The notes under the pieces are model-generated. The model was not told where the DNA came from. It did no database searches and saw only the letters and a program-made list of their open reading frames with translations. A program made the position numbers and the translations under genes. Shown piece after piece: positions 51,255 through 59,875 of a stretch of 64,000 nucleotides of DNA. Source of the DNA: Algoriphagus limi (GTDB taxonomy: Bacteria > Bacteroidota > Bacteroidia > Cytophagales > Cyclobacteriaceae); contig NZ_JANWGH010000002.1 of assembly GCF_024919275.1 (NCBI RefSeq), positions 372,001 to 436,000 on the forward strand, given 5' to 3'. Numbering within the stretch: the first letter of the stretch is position 1; the number at the start of each line of letters is the position of its first letter.

Positions 51255-52634
51255 TTAGCGGATTTTCGAGTAGATCACCTTGACTTTTAATCGGTTATTC
51301 TGAACCTTAAACTGCCTCAAAGAACGCTTAAAATCATCTCCTGTAGTCTCAGAGGAATTTCCATACAGTAACCAATCTTTTCTGGTAACATCTCCTCTAA
51401 AGATTCCATTCAAATACGAAGTAATTCCCACTACATAAGTTCCTTGACCAGAATTATATGTACCAATAGCAGGAGCAATCACGGCAGGAATGGTTTGTTC
51501 ATTTTCATCGATGGTATTTTGAGGCTGACCATCACGCTGAATAGTCAATGGCTGACCATCTGCACGGGTCAAAATCTCATTACTGTCATCCGTAAAATAG
51601 GACACGAAGAAAGCGGGAGGATTTTGACCTTCGGGTACAGTTTCTATTTCGCCAATTTCCAATTGGACCTGCTTGAAAATCACTCCAGATAAGGTATCTA
51701 AAAACTCATCAATTGGAGAACTATCAATCTTAATAGTCATTCCAAGATTAGCTTTCATTCCAACCAAATTTCCTGTTTGATAAGCCTTTTGTTTTTCTAC
51801 CACAACCTCAGTTGGCGTCCCAGTTCGATCACTTTTGACCCCATTGAAGCTTCGGGAAGAAGCTGTATTGATTTCAAATGATGAAGCTACTGTATCTCCT
51901 GGATAATGGAAATAGGTTAAAATAGATGTTTGAGAACCCAAATTCACACCAATAGTGGTGTTATCACCCTCTCTTGCCTTAATAGCAACACCTGGGAGAT
52001 ATTCTCTAAAAGTGAAAATATTATTGAATTCCGTACCTCGCTTTAACTTTCCAAAAAGCTCCTCGGAAAACTCAGGAATCACCGGCATCAAAACCGTGGT
52101 ATCCTTGGTTTCTCCAAATTCTATTTCTGAACTGGCGATTGGATTTTCCTCATACGCAAGTTCATTGAAATTATAATAAAGCGTATCAAGGATGCTCTCA
52201 GTCAGACGATGGACACTATAAACCTTTGGTTCATCCAAATCTTGCCCATTCACAGAGACGATATCCACAGAGAAAAACATGGAGTCCAGAATAGCCTCTG
52301 CCTTAGGACGCTCATCTGTCACTTCAAAAAACATTCGAGTGTAGCCCGTACTGGAAGTTTTTCCGAAATACGGGTCTTCCTCATTCCCTACTACCAACAA
52401 GCTTTGGTTGGTGGTATTGAATGAGTCCAACAATACGACTTCCGCAGGAAGTTCGAATTCGGTGAAGAAAACTCCCACTTGGTTGTTTCCTGGAGCCAAT
52501 TCGATCCCTACGGAAGACGGGTCAGAACAAGAATTAAAGAAAATGGTGAATACAATGGCAAGAGCTGTCCACTTAGCCTGCCAAATTGGTGTAGATATCG
52601 TAGAGCTCTTCGTGAGCTTGTTCCTCTTCTTCAA
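51255..52634 (-). CDS. DUF4270 family lipoprotein
   Basis: About 459 residues. The lipobox FFNSC follows a hydrophobic stretch WTALAIVFTIFF, and the mature N-terminus CSDPSSVGIELAPGNNQVG is typical of DUF4270, a Bacteroidota outer-membrane lipoprotein family of unknown role. There is no ATG in frame before the signal sequence. The TTG at 52634 gives MKKRNKLTK, a sensible n-region; TTG codons at 52646 and 52673 are alternatives. All of these lie inside the 3' end of the GT5-like gene, so the two genes overlap by at least 60 bases in different frames. Confidence 0.8.
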   Translation of the reverse strand: MKKRNKLTKSSTISTPIWQAKWTALAIVFTIFFNSCSDPSSVGIELAPGNNQVGVFFTEFELPAEVVLLDSFNTTNQSLLVVGNEEDPYFGKTSSTGYTRMFFEVTDERPKAEAILDSMFFSVDIVSVNGQDLDEPKVYSVHRLTESILDTLYYNFNELAYEENPIASSEIEFGETKDTTVLMPVIPEFSEELFGKLKRGTEFNNIFTFREYLPGVAIKAREGDNTTIGVNLGSQTSILTYFHYPGDTVASSFEINTASSRSFNGVKSDRTGTPTEVVVEKQKAYQTGNLVGMKANLGMTIKIDSSPIDEFLDTLSGVIFKQVQLEIGEIETVPEGQNPPAFFVSYFTDDSNEILTRADGQPLTIQRDGQPQNTIDENEQTIPAVIAPAIGTYNSGQGTYVVGITSYLNGIFRGDVTRKDWLLYGNSSETTGDDFKRSLRQFKVQNNRLKVKVIYSKIR

Positions 52635-53385
52635 TGCTGATTTCAAACTTCTTGTCTTTAGAGAAATCCTCAATTAGTTGGTTTAATTCATCGGAGACTT
52701 CGCCGCCTTTCACTACTAAATCGGCATATTCCATACCCATACGGATAAAGCCTTCGAAGTCTTTGCTTTCCAAAGGTGCTAAAATCGTGTCATCAATGTC
52801 CACCATCTTAACCTTGTTTAACAAATCATCGCCAAAGGTATGAGAAAATCCATTGTTGTAGATAGCAAAAACGGATTTTGTGTTCTTGAAGAGAGGTTCG
52901 TTCTTATAGGTGGTCTTCAAATACATCGGGATCAATGAAGTCATCCAGTCATTGCAGTGTACAATGTCCGGAGCCCATCCCAATTTTTTGACTGTTTCGA
53001 TCACTCCCTTACAGAAGAATATGGCCCGCTCGTCATTATCCTCGTAGAATTTCTCCTGCTTGTCGTGGAATACACTCTTACGCTGGAAGTAATCCTCATT
53101 GTCGATGAAATAAACCTGCAATTTTGCCTGCGGGATAGATGCTACTTTAATGACTAGGGGTTTTTCTTCCTCACCCACGGCAATATTAATCCCTGAAAGT
53201 CTCACAACTTCATGAAGGCGATTCTTGCGCTCATTGATGAGGCCAAACCGTGGCACCAAAATACGGATCTCCATACCACGCTCTTGCATGGCTTGAGGGA
53301 GTGTTCGTAAGAATTGGGCTACTTCTGAAGTTTGGAGGAAGGGGTTGATTTCACTGGCAACGTAGAGGATACGTAATTTGGACAT
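52573..53385 (-). CDS. Short GT5-like (starch synthase N-terminal domain) protein
   Basis: A 270-residue protein resembling the N-terminal catalytic half of glycogen/starch synthase (MSKLRILYVASEINPF; IRILVPRFGLINE; DIVHCNDWMTSLIPMYLK; FAIYNNGF). The C-terminal GT1-like domain of a full GlgA (about 480 residues) is missing, and the KTGGL substrate loop is replaced by LQTSEV. Bacteroidota commonly carry this short form beside panC. It is therefore unlikely to be a working glycogen synthase. It diverges from panC and overlaps the DUF4270 gene. Confidence 0.85.
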   Translation of the reverse strand: MSKLRILYVASEINPFLQTSEVAQFLRTLPQAMQERGMEIRILVPRFGLINERKNRLHEVVRLSGINIAVGEEEKPLVIKVASIPQAKLQVYFIDNEDYFQRKSVFHDKQEKFYEDNDERAIFFCKGVIETVKKLGWAPDIVHCNDWMTSLIPMYLKTTYKNEPLFKNTKSVFAIYNNGFSHTFGDDLLNKVKMVDIDDTILAPLESKDFEGFIRMGMEYADLVVKGGEVSDELNQLIEDFSKDKKFEISIEEEEQAHEELYDIYTNLAG

Positions 53386-53422
53386 ATTAATTGTTTTTTA
53401 AGTAAAGTGATAAACAACGGCA

Positions 53423-53430
53423 CAAAGATA
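53423..53430 (-). promoter_or_regulatory. Predicted -7 element of the GT5-like gene
   Basis: On the minus strand the sequence is TATCTTTG (TAnnTTTG), about 38 bases before the ATG. A TTG lies only 12 bases upstream, so the -33 element is not clear. Confidence 0.4.
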
Positions 53431-53451
53431 ATAAAAAAAGCCCAAAAAGCC

Positions 53452-53480
53452 TTGTTTTTCTGAATATTAATCTAGTTTTG
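53452..53480 (+). promoter_or_regulatory. Promoter of panC-panD
   Basis: TTG (53452-53454), 18 bases, then TAGTTTTG (53473-53480): a full Bacteroidota promoter. The in-frame TTG at 53478, the longest possible panC start, is part of the -7 element and so cannot be translated from this transcript; the GTG at 53511 can. Confidence 0.65.
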
Positions 53481-53510
53481 CGGCAATTTCCCCAAACTAT
53501 TTCCCGACCT

Positions 53511-54359
53511 GTGCAGGTATTTAATACTCCAGCCGAATGGGCAGCCATCAGGCTCCAATTTCAATCCAAGAATCCTTCAATTGGTCTTGTCCCAACTATG
53601 GGAGCACTCCATGAAGGCCACCTTGGTTTAGTTACTCAATGTATCAAGAAATCAGGCGTTTCCGTCGTTTCTATTTTCGTAAACCCTACTCAATTCAATA
53701 ATCCAGAAGACTTCGAAAAGTATCCAAATAGTCTTCAGGAAGACTTAGATTTATTGGAAAAAGCAGGAGTTGATTATGTCTTTGTTCCAGAGGTGAAAAC
53801 CATGTATCCTCAGGAAACAAATTTGAAGATTGACTTTGGATCGCTAGAACGGGTTTTGGAAGGGGCATTCCGACCTGGTCACTTCAATGGAGTTGGAATT
53901 ATTGTTTCCAAACTTTTCCACATGATCCAACCTGACTTGGCATTTTTTGGACAAAAGGACCTTCAGCAAGTTGCCATTATAAAAAGAATGGTAAACGATC
54001 TATCTTTTCCTATCCAACTAGAGATTGTCTCCACTCGAAGAGAGACGGACGGCTTGGCGCTATCCTCACGAAATAGAAGATTGAGTCCAAGCGAGAGAGA
54101 AAAAGCCCTAATCCTTTACCAATCCATGGTTTTGGCAAAGAAGGAACTATTGGAAGGAAAAAGCTGGTTTGAGGTACAACAAACCATCCAGCGAGAATTT
54201 GAGAAAACCGAAGGAGTAGATTTAGAGTATTTTGAATTAGTCGAAACAGACCAATTCGAACTATTCACCGACTTCGATCCCCAAAAAAAGAACTCCATCT
54301 GTGTGGCCGCCTATGTGGGAGAAGTCAGATTAATCGACAACCTTCCCGTAATTTCTTAA
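53511..54359 (+). CDS. panC: Pantothenate synthetase
   Basis: A 282-residue ligase joining pantoate and beta-alanine to pantothenate (vitamin B5). Nucleotidyl-transferase motifs are present: PTMGALHEGHLGLV (HxGH, about 28-41), SIFVNPTQFNNPEDF (about 57-71), HFNGVGIIVSKLFHMI and GQKDLQQVAIIKRMV. The KMSKS equivalent is LALSSRNRRLS. The GTG at 53511 (MQVFNTPAEW) is chosen because it gives the standard length and because the promoter overlies the only longer start. panD follows 25 bases later and supplies beta-alanine. Confidence 0.95.
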   Translation: MQVFNTPAEWAAIRLQFQSKNPSIGLVPTMGALHEGHLGLVTQCIKKSGVSVVSIFVNPTQFNNPEDFEKYPNSLQEDLDLLEKAGVDYVFVPEVKTMYPQETNLKIDFGSLERVLEGAFRPGHFNGVGIIVSKLFHMIQPDLAFFGQKDLQQVAIIKRMVNDLSFPIQLEIVSTRRETDGLALSSRNRRLSPSEREKALILYQSMVLAKKELLEGKSWFEVQQTIQREFEKTEGVDLEYFELVETDQFELFTDFDPQKKNSICVAAYVGEVRLIDNLPVIS

Positions 54360-54384
54360 GTTTGCGGGCTGAATTACTAAACCA

Positions 54385-54732
54385 ATGCATATTCAAGTCA
54401 TGAAGTCCAAAATCCACCGGGTGAAAGTCACTCAGGCGGAACTTCATTATGTGGGATCCATTACCGTTGATGAAGATTTGATGGACGCAGCCAATATTAT
54501 TGAAAACGAAAAGGTCCAAATCGTGAACATTAATAATGGAGAGCGATTGGAAACTTATGTCATTAAAGGAGAACGTGGAAGCGGGCAAATATGTCTCAAT
54601 GGCCCAGCGGCCAGAAAAGTAGCAGTTGGCGATATTGTTATTATCATTTCCTATGCAGGAATGGATTTTGAAGAGGCGAAGAAACACAAACCCGTGGTGA
54701 TTTTTCCAGACGACCATAACCGGCTTATCTAA
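54385..54732 (+). CDS. panD: Aspartate 1-decarboxylase proenzyme
   Basis: A 115-residue pyruvoyl enzyme that decarboxylates aspartate to beta-alanine for PanC. The self-cleavage site Gly24-Ser25 lies in [12 protein letters not shown], as in the family; the catalytic Tyr and the [10 protein letters not shown]-like tail ([10 protein letters not shown]) are intact. The start could be Met1 or Met6. The stop overlaps the next ATG by one base (TAATG). Confidence 0.96.
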   Translation: MHIQVMKSKIHRVKVTQAELHYVGSITVDEDLMDAANIIENEKVQIVNINNGERLETYVIKGERGSGQICLNGPAARKVAVGDIVIIISYAGMDFEEAKKHKPVVIFPDDHNRLI

Positions 54733-55736
54733 TGCTCCATCCCCGAATCAAACAGACTATTCAGGTATTGCTGTCCTTAGGGTTGGCTATCTGGATATTT
54801 TGGTTTCTTTATCGGGATATAGAAATCGATACGCTCTGGAGTCAGGTTCGAAGCAGTAATTGGCTCTGGATTGGATTTTCCTTGGCAATCTCCCTTTTTG
54901 GTTTTTGGTTGAGGGGCTGGCGCTGGACCCTTTTGATGGATTCAAAAGAAGGAAAACCCGTAAGCAACGGAGACGCATATCACGCCGTGATGGTAGGCTA
55001 CTTAGCAAATCTATTGGTTCCGCGAGCGGGAGAAGTGGCGCGCTGTGGTATTCTAAGCCGAACAAACGGAATTTCTATCGGACATTTATTAGGAACAGTA
55101 ATTCTTGAACGATCCATTGACTTGGTTTTTCTTGTAGGCACGATAGTATTGGCTTTTCTGGTAGAAAGTCAACTCTTCATTAGCCTAGCTAATCAATTGG
55201 TCAATTTGGACCTGCTTCTCCAAAAAGCCACCCAAAACCTTCCCATTATTCTAGGTGGACTGGGAGTCTTGGTACTATTCCTATACATTCTATTAAGAAA
55301 ATTCAGACAACACAGCCTGATTTTAAAAGCACAGCATTTTCTCAGGGAAATTTATTCAGGAATAAAAGGAATAGCACGGCTTGGAAATCCTTGGGGCTTT
55401 TGGATCAGTTCTGTGGTGATTTGGGTGATTTACTTTTTAACCATGTTTGCTGTATCCAAAGGGATTGCAAGTACTGCCAATTTGTCCAGTGGTGAAGTGC
55501 TCCTAGTCATGGTAATGGGCAGTATTGGCATGGTTGCCCCGGTCCAAGGGGGTATTGGCACCTTCCATGCTTTGGTGGCCTTTATTTTGATACAATTAGG
55601 AATAGCTGAGCAGGATGGAAAAATCTTTGCAGCCATTATCCATGGAACCCAGCTGGTGTTGATATTAATAGCCGGACTGGTTTCTTGGATCTATATGATG
55701 CAAAAACCTGCTTGGAATAAACCCGTAAGGGAGTAA
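54732..55736 (+). CDS. Flippase-like (lysylphosphatidylglycerol synthase TM region, UPF0104) membrane protein
   Basis: A 334-residue protein with about eight transmembrane helices. The conserved motif YLANLLVPRAGEVARCGIL (about 89-107) and the late VAPVQGGIGTFHALV (about 263-277) are signatures of the UPF0104/AglD2-like family, related to the membrane half of MprF. Such proteins are thought to flip or modify lipids. It is coupled to panD by a one-base overlap but has no obvious link to pantothenate synthesis; the association is recurrent in Bacteroidota to my knowledge. Confidence 0.88.
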   Translation: MLHPRIKQTIQVLLSLGLAIWIFWFLYRDIEIDTLWSQVRSSNWLWIGFSLAISLFGFWLRGWRWTLLMDSKEGKPVSNGDAYHAVMVGYLANLLVPRAGEVARCGILSRTNGISIGHLLGTVILERSIDLVFLVGTIVLAFLVESQLFISLANQLVNLDLLLQKATQNLPIILGGLGVLVLFLYILLRKFRQHSLILKAQHFLREIYSGIKGIARLGNPWGFWISSVVIWVIYFLTMFAVSKGIASTANLSSGEVLLVMVMGSIGMVAPVQGGIGTFHALVAFILIQLGIAEQDGKIFAAIIHGTQLVLILIAGLVSWIYMMQKPAWNKPVRE

Positions 55737-55768
55737 ATTCGTAACCAATCCAGAAATTTAAAACGACT

Positions 55769-56455
55769 ATGATAATACTGATTGTTGTTGTATTTGCGAT
55801 CCTCGGATTCGTGGTGAGCACCAGATTAAAAAGCAAATTCAAGCGCTATTCTCAGACTGCCTTGCAGGCAAATCTCTCTGGTGCTGAAATAGCCAAATTG
55901 ATGTTGGCGGATCATAATATTCATGATGTACAAGTAGTATCTGTAGAAGGCCAGTTGACAGACCACTACAATCCCATGAATAAGACGGTCAACTTAAGTC
56001 CAGATGTATATTATGGAAGAAATGCTGCTGCTGCTGCCGTAGCAGCTCACGAATGTGGCCATGCCGTACAGCATGCCACTAGCTATGCTTGGCTCAATTT
56101 CCGATCAGCAATGGTCCCTATTCAAAATATCTCCGGAAAAATTTTGAATGTAGTATTAATCGCTTCGCTTTTCGGTGGCTATGCATTAGGACTTCCTTAT
56201 CAGTGGATAGGCTTTATTATAGTGGGCTCATATGGGGTAATGACCTTATTTACTCTGGTTACCCTGCCTGTAGAATTCGACGCATCTAACCGCGCTTTGG
56301 CCTGGGTCAAAAATCGAAACATCGTGACCGCTCAGGAATATGACATGTCTAAAGATGCGCTGAAATGGGCTGCCATGACTTATGTAGTAGCGGCACTAGC
56401 TTCCTTGGCGACTTTGGCTTACTATATTTTTATTTTCTTTGGCAACCGAGATTGA
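55769..56455 (+). CDS. Membrane zinc metallopeptidase (YugP-like, PF04298)
   Basis: A 228-residue integral membrane protein with an N-terminal helix (residues 2-18), the zinc-binding HECGH in AAHECGHAVQHA (about 94-98), two mid helices (about 122-170) and a C-terminal helix. Downstream EFDASNRALAWV supplies the third ligand region (Glu/Asp) seen in this family. Role uncharacterised; probably membrane protein quality control. It lies 32 bases after the flippase-like gene, and a terminator closes the panC-led unit. Confidence 0.9.
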   Translation: MIILIVVVFAILGFVVSTRLKSKFKRYSQTALQANLSGAEIAKLMLADHNIHDVQVVSVEGQLTDHYNPMNKTVNLSPDVYYGRNAAAAAVAAHECGHAVQHATSYAWLNFRSAMVPIQNISGKILNVVLIASLFGGYALGLPYQWIGFIIVGSYGVMTLFTLVTLPVEFDASNRALAWVKNRNIVTAQEYDMSKDALKWAAMTYVVAALASLATLAYYIFIFFGNRD

Positions 56456-56477
56456 TTCAAATCAAAATTATATTCGG

Positions 56478-56510
56478 AAAGGGGCAACATTTTGCCCCTT
56501 TTCTTTTTTT
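56478..56510 (+). terminator. Rho-independent terminator
   Basis: A ten-base stem AAAGGGGCAA/TTGCCCCTTT with a four-base loop, followed by a T-rich tract. Confidence 0.9.
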
Positions 56511-56551
56511 AATATAAATTCCAATCCAAAATAAACCCGAATAAAACACAG

Positions 56552-57691
56552 ATGAATTTTCAACTTACTGAAGAGCATTTGGCTGTACGAGATGCAGCCC
56601 GTGAGTTTACTCAAAGTGAACTTCTTCCCGGTGTCATAGAACGAGATTCAGAAGCCCGATTCCCAAAGGAACAAATCCAAAAGATGGGAGAATTAGGGTT
56701 CATGGGAATGATGGTTGACCCAAAATATAATGGAGGAGGAATGGATACCATCTCCTATGTTTTGGCAATGGAAGAAATTTCAAAAATCGATGCCTCCGCT
56801 TCAGTTTCCATGTCAGTCAATAATTCATTGGTTTGCTGGGGACTCGAAAAATACGGAACAGAGGAGCAAAAAGAGAAATACCTTAAAAAACTAGCAACAG
56901 GAGAAATTCTGGGAGCCTTTTGCTTATCCGAACCAGAAGCAGGATCTGATGCTACCTCTCAGCGAACTGAAGCAAAATTAGAAGGGGATCATTATGTATT
57001 GAATGGTACCAAAAACTGGATTACTAACGGTTCTTCTGCCAGTGTCTATTTGGTAATTGCCCAGACAGATGCTAGTAAAGGTCATAAAGGAATCTCTGTT
57101 TTTATAGTTGAAAAGGGCTGGGATGGATTCATTATTGGAAAGAAGGAAGACAAACTTGGAATCCGAGGAAGTGATACCCACTCTTTGATGTTCAACGACG
57201 TCAAAGTTCCAGTAGAAAACAGAATCGGGGCCGAAGGGTTTGGATTCACTTTCGCAATGGAAACTCTTAATGGAGGAAGAATAGGGATTGCTGCCCAAGC
57301 TTTAGGAATTGCTGCTGGAGCATATGAGCTTGCACTTGCATATTCTAAAGAAAGAAAAGCTTTTGGTAAGCCAATCAGTCAGCATCAAGCTATTCAGTTT
57401 AAGTTGGCAGATATGGCTACTCAAATCGAAGCGGCTCGACTCCTAGTCTATAAAGCTGCTTGGTTAAAAGATCAAGGAGAAGACTATGCCCACGCTTCAG
57501 CTATGGCAAAATTGTATGCTTCTGAGGTAGCAATGAATGTAACCGTAGAAGCTGTCCAAGTGCATGGAGGATACGGATACGTGAAAGAATATCATGTGGA
57601 GCGACTGATGCGAGATGCTAAAATCACTCAGATTTACGAAGGAACATCGGAAATTCAAAAAATAGTTATATCCAGAGGCATTCTCCGATAA
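56552..57691 (+). CDS. Acyl-CoA dehydrogenase (short/medium-chain, butyryl type)
   Basis: A 379-residue flavoenzyme of beta-oxidation. The catalytic base is the Glu in YEGTSEIQK near residue 366; FCLSEPEAGSDA (about 123-134) and KNWITNG (about 151-157) are the FAD/acyl-CoA signatures, and GYGYVKEYHVERLMRDA precedes the active-site loop. Length and the Glu position fit short-chain/butyryl-CoA dehydrogenases, but chain length preference is inferred only. Transcribed alone between two terminators; no etfAB nearby. Confidence 0.93.
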   Translation: MNFQLTEEHLAVRDAAREFTQSELLPGVIERDSEARFPKEQIQKMGELGFMGMMVDPKYNGGGMDTISYVLAMEEISKIDASASVSMSVNNSLVCWGLEKYGTEEQKEKYLKKLATGEILGAFCLSEPEAGSDATSQRTEAKLEGDHYVLNGTKNWITNGSSASVYLVIAQTDASKGHKGISVFIVEKGWDGFIIGKKEDKLGIRGSDTHSLMFNDVKVPVENRIGAEGFGFTFAMETLNGGRIGIAAQALGIAAGAYELALAYSKERKAFGKPISQHQAIQFKLADMATQIEAARLLVYKAAWLKDQGEDYAHASAMAKLYASEVAMNVTVEAVQVHGGYGYVKEYHVERLMRDAKITQIYEGTSEIQKIVISRGILR

Positions 57692-57712
57692 ACCGATTAT
57701 CACCTAAATCAG

Positions 57713-57742
57713 AGGCGCAATTCAAAAAATTGCGCCTTTTTT
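57713..57742 (+). terminator. Rho-independent terminator
   Basis: A ten-base stem AGGCGCAATT/AATTGCGCCT around a five-base loop followed by a run of T. Confidence 0.92.
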
Positions 57743-57796
57743 AATTTATTTTCACTTTTAACATGGATTTTTATAAAATCTTAGTTAGAAAAATGC

Positions 57797-57804
57797 TATT
57801 TTTG
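57797..57804 (+). promoter_or_regulatory. Predicted -7 element of the AraC-type regulator gene
   Basis: TATTTTTG matches TAnnTTTG, 28 bases before the ATG. No TTG at normal -33 spacing, so it may depend on an activator. Confidence 0.4.
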
Positions 57805-57831
57805 TGACTCAGAATATATTGAAAAAAAATA

Positions 57832-58758
57832 ATGGAATATTACAATAAGGTTATTGAATCAGTAAATATTCGCTTTTTAAGAGGTTTCAATTATAAGGTT
57901 GAAAAACCCGTATTCATTCCTGATCACAAGGAATTTGATAATATGCTGATTTTGCTCCATCATGGTACTCTAAAATTTGGAGACGAACAAGAACTAGTCA
58001 ATGAAGGGGAAGTTCTCTTTTTGCCCGGTGAAAAGAAGACACCTTTGACCATTGGTGGCGGGAACAAGAGAGCTGAAGTTCCCATGGAGCACTTTATTGA
58101 AAACAAGCGGAAATACCTTCAAAGCATTAGCTTTAAGGACATCCGAAATTCCGAAGAAGACTGCATTTCAGTCGTAAGCTTTGAATCCAAGGTCTTCGAT
58201 GTAGTCAATTTCTTCAACAGTCTTGATATCCCGGCCTTCATCATTCGATTCAATGATCGAATTGCTATTCTGATAGAGGACATCATGAAGGAAATGGAAC
58301 AGAGTAGTGTCGGAAAAGAGCGAATTCTTCGAGCTCTAACCGAGGCCTTGGTGATCGAAGTTTTAAGACATATTCTGAAAAACCGTCTCTTTGTAGAAGA
58401 ACTTTCTACTAACGTAACTTACTTCAAAGATCCACGTCTTATCGAATTGTTCAAGTACATCAAGACTAATTTGGGAGGGGATTTATCCAATAAAGTCCTT
58501 GCCAAAGTAGCCAATGTATCTGAAGACTATGTGGGTCAATACTTCAAAATGTTGACAGGAATTAATCCTCAAGATTATATCGAATATCAGCGAATGGAAG
58601 CAGCGGTAGATTTACTACGAACTACCAAAAAATCCATCCGGGATATTGGAAAAGAGGTTGGCTACAAGGATACTGCTTATTTCTGCCGCCGATTCAAAAT
58701 GATGTATGGGGTACCGGCAGGGAAAATGCGAAGAAGAGAATCACTAATTAACGTGTAA
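57832..58758 (+). CDS. AraC family transcriptional regulator
   Basis: A 308-residue regulator. The N-terminal part (residues 20-90) looks like a cupin-type sensing domain (ILLHHGTLKFGDEQELVNEG); the C-terminal 100 residues hold the two AraC helix-turn-helices (LSNKVLAKVANVSEDYVGQYFK about 221-242, and SIRDIGKEVGYKDTAYFCRRFK about 270-291) with the ending FKMMYGVPAGKMRR. Targets unknown; it may act on the neighbouring acyl-CoA dehydrogenase or elsewhere. The 3' end overlaps the convergent GGGP synthase gene by 15 bases. Confidence 0.92.
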   Translation: MEYYNKVIESVNIRFLRGFNYKVEKPVFIPDHKEFDNMLILLHHGTLKFGDEQELVNEGEVLFLPGEKKTPLTIGGGNKRAEVPMEHFIENKRKYLQSISFKDIRNSEEDCISVVSFESKVFDVVNFFNSLDIPAFIIRFNDRIAILIEDIMKEMEQSSVGKERILRALTEALVIEVLRHILKNRLFVEELSTNVTYFKDPRLIELFKYIKTNLGGDLSNKVLAKVANVSEDYVGQYFKMLTGINPQDYIEYQRMEAAVDLLRTTKKSIRDIGKEVGYKDTAYFCRRFKMMYGVPAGKMRRRESLINV

Positions 58759-59523
58759 TTCTTCGTTATAAAATTTCTTAAAGTTCAGGACCTCGGTTAA
58801 AAAACCGGGGTCTTTTTCTATCTGATTACCGATGACAACCACATCGGCTCCTGCTTCAAAGCATTGATGGATTTTTTGAAGTTTATTGAGACCCCCACCG
58901 ACGATCAAGGGGAGTTGAAGTTCGGAAGAAACAGCCCGAATAACTGCTGGAGCAACCGTGGATGATGAACCACTTCCCGCATCCAAATAGCAATAGTTCA
59001 TTCCTAGAAACTTACCAGCTAATGCCGTATCCAGAATCAAGTCTAATTCTTCATTTGATATTGGTAGTGTTTCTGATTTACGATGCACGCTACAAATTTC
59101 TCCATCATTGACTAAAAGGTAGGCAGTAGGTAAAACTTCTAACCCCGAGTTTTGGGTAGCTCGGGATGCACGGACTTGTTGGGAAATCAAATACTCGGGG
59201 TTTCTTCCTGAAATTAAACTCATAAAAAGAATCGCATCAGCCTCAGGACAAACTTGCTGATAAGAACCTGGAAATAGTACTACGGGGATTGAGCTTGTTC
59301 TTTCTTTAATAAATTGGATCAATTCTCCCAAATCAGATGATTCATCTTGACTCCCTCCTACCAAAATCAGGTCTAATTCCAGCCCATGAAGGTTTGCCCA
59401 GAAAACATCAGAAATGGAATTAGGATTAAATTTCCCCGGATCAATCAGCCAAGCAACACCTTTTTTTTTATTTTCAAAAAGCTGTTGAATAGCATTACTC
59501 ACCTTTCTCTGCTGCTTCGGCAT
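58744..59523 (-). CDS. Geranylgeranylglyceryl / heptaprenylglyceryl phosphate synthase (PcrB-like)
   Basis: A 259-residue TIM barrel prenyltransferase of the GGGPS/PcrB family. Visible motifs: AWLIDPGKF (19-27; the family has a xxDP(D/E)K start), LILVGGSQ (52-59), VVLFPGSYQQV, YCYLDAGSGSSSTV (catalytic Tyr/Glu region), LPLIVGGGLNKLQKI (phosphate-binding) and VVVIGNQIEKDP. It forms an ether bond between glycerol-1-P and a long prenyl diphosphate, the first step of archaeal lipids; Bacteroidota carry group II members of unknown lipid product. First of several leftward genes read together with the two membrane-protein genes upstream. Confidence 0.9.
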   Translation of the reverse strand: MPKQQRKVSNAIQQLFENKKKGVAWLIDPGKFNPNSISDVFWANLHGLELDLILVGGSQDESSDLGELIQFIKERTSSIPVVLFPGSYQQVCPEADAILFMSLISGRNPEYLISQQVRASRATQNSGLEVLPTAYLLVNDGEICSVHRKSETLPISNEELDLILDTALAGKFLGMNYCYLDAGSGSSSTVAPAVIRAVSSELQLPLIVGGGLNKLQKIHQCFEAGADVVVIGNQIEKDPGFLTEVLNFKKFYNEELHVN

Positions 59524-59875
59524 CTTCAGGTGCTATCAATTTTTTTAATAATTTTTCTTGAGCCAATGCAAAACCTACCAACAACAATCGCTGTCCTAGA
59601 CTAGGCCAAAAAGTAGACTTCTGTGGTTTGCTGAGTTTTTCTTTTATTTCTTCATCCAGCAATCCTTCCCTTTCTAAAACCTCCAAAGCTTTAGCTGTTT
59701 TTCGGTTTTTTTTTCGTTTGGTCATTTTGACGATGGAATATGCCAATAAGCCTCCTGCAAGCACAGCACCTCCGACTTTGAGCCAGTCCTCGGAATCCTT
59801 CTTTAGCAAATCCAATTGTTTTTGAAGGGTTTGCTCCAATTCCTCTGCCTGATTTTCAAGCTCCTTCTTCGCCAT
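59495..59875 (-). CDS. Small coiled-coil membrane-associated protein, unknown function
   Basis: A 126-residue protein from ATG 59875. An N-terminal amphipathic coiled coil (KKELENQAEELEQTLQKQ, 3-20) is followed by a Gly-rich hydrophobic segment (VGGAVLAGGLLAYSIV, about 34-49), a very basic stretch, and a second hydrophobic region near 94-110. It overlaps both neighbours: 20 bases with the holin-like gene upstream and 29 bases with the GGGPS gene downstream. It resembles the YtxH-like envelope-stress proteins that often accompany Phage_holin_3_6 genes, but I cannot name it. Confidence 0.65.
   Translation of the reverse strand: MAKKELENQAEELEQTLQKQLDLLKKDSEDWLKVGGAVLAGGLLAYSIVKMTKRKKNRKTAKALEVLEREGLLDEEIKEKLSKPQKSTFWPSLGQRLLLVGFALAQEKLLKKLIAPEDAEAAEKGE

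Noticed and set aside
52573-53385. Functional glycogen synthase glgA
   Set aside because: The GT1-like C-terminal domain and the KTGGL loop are absent.
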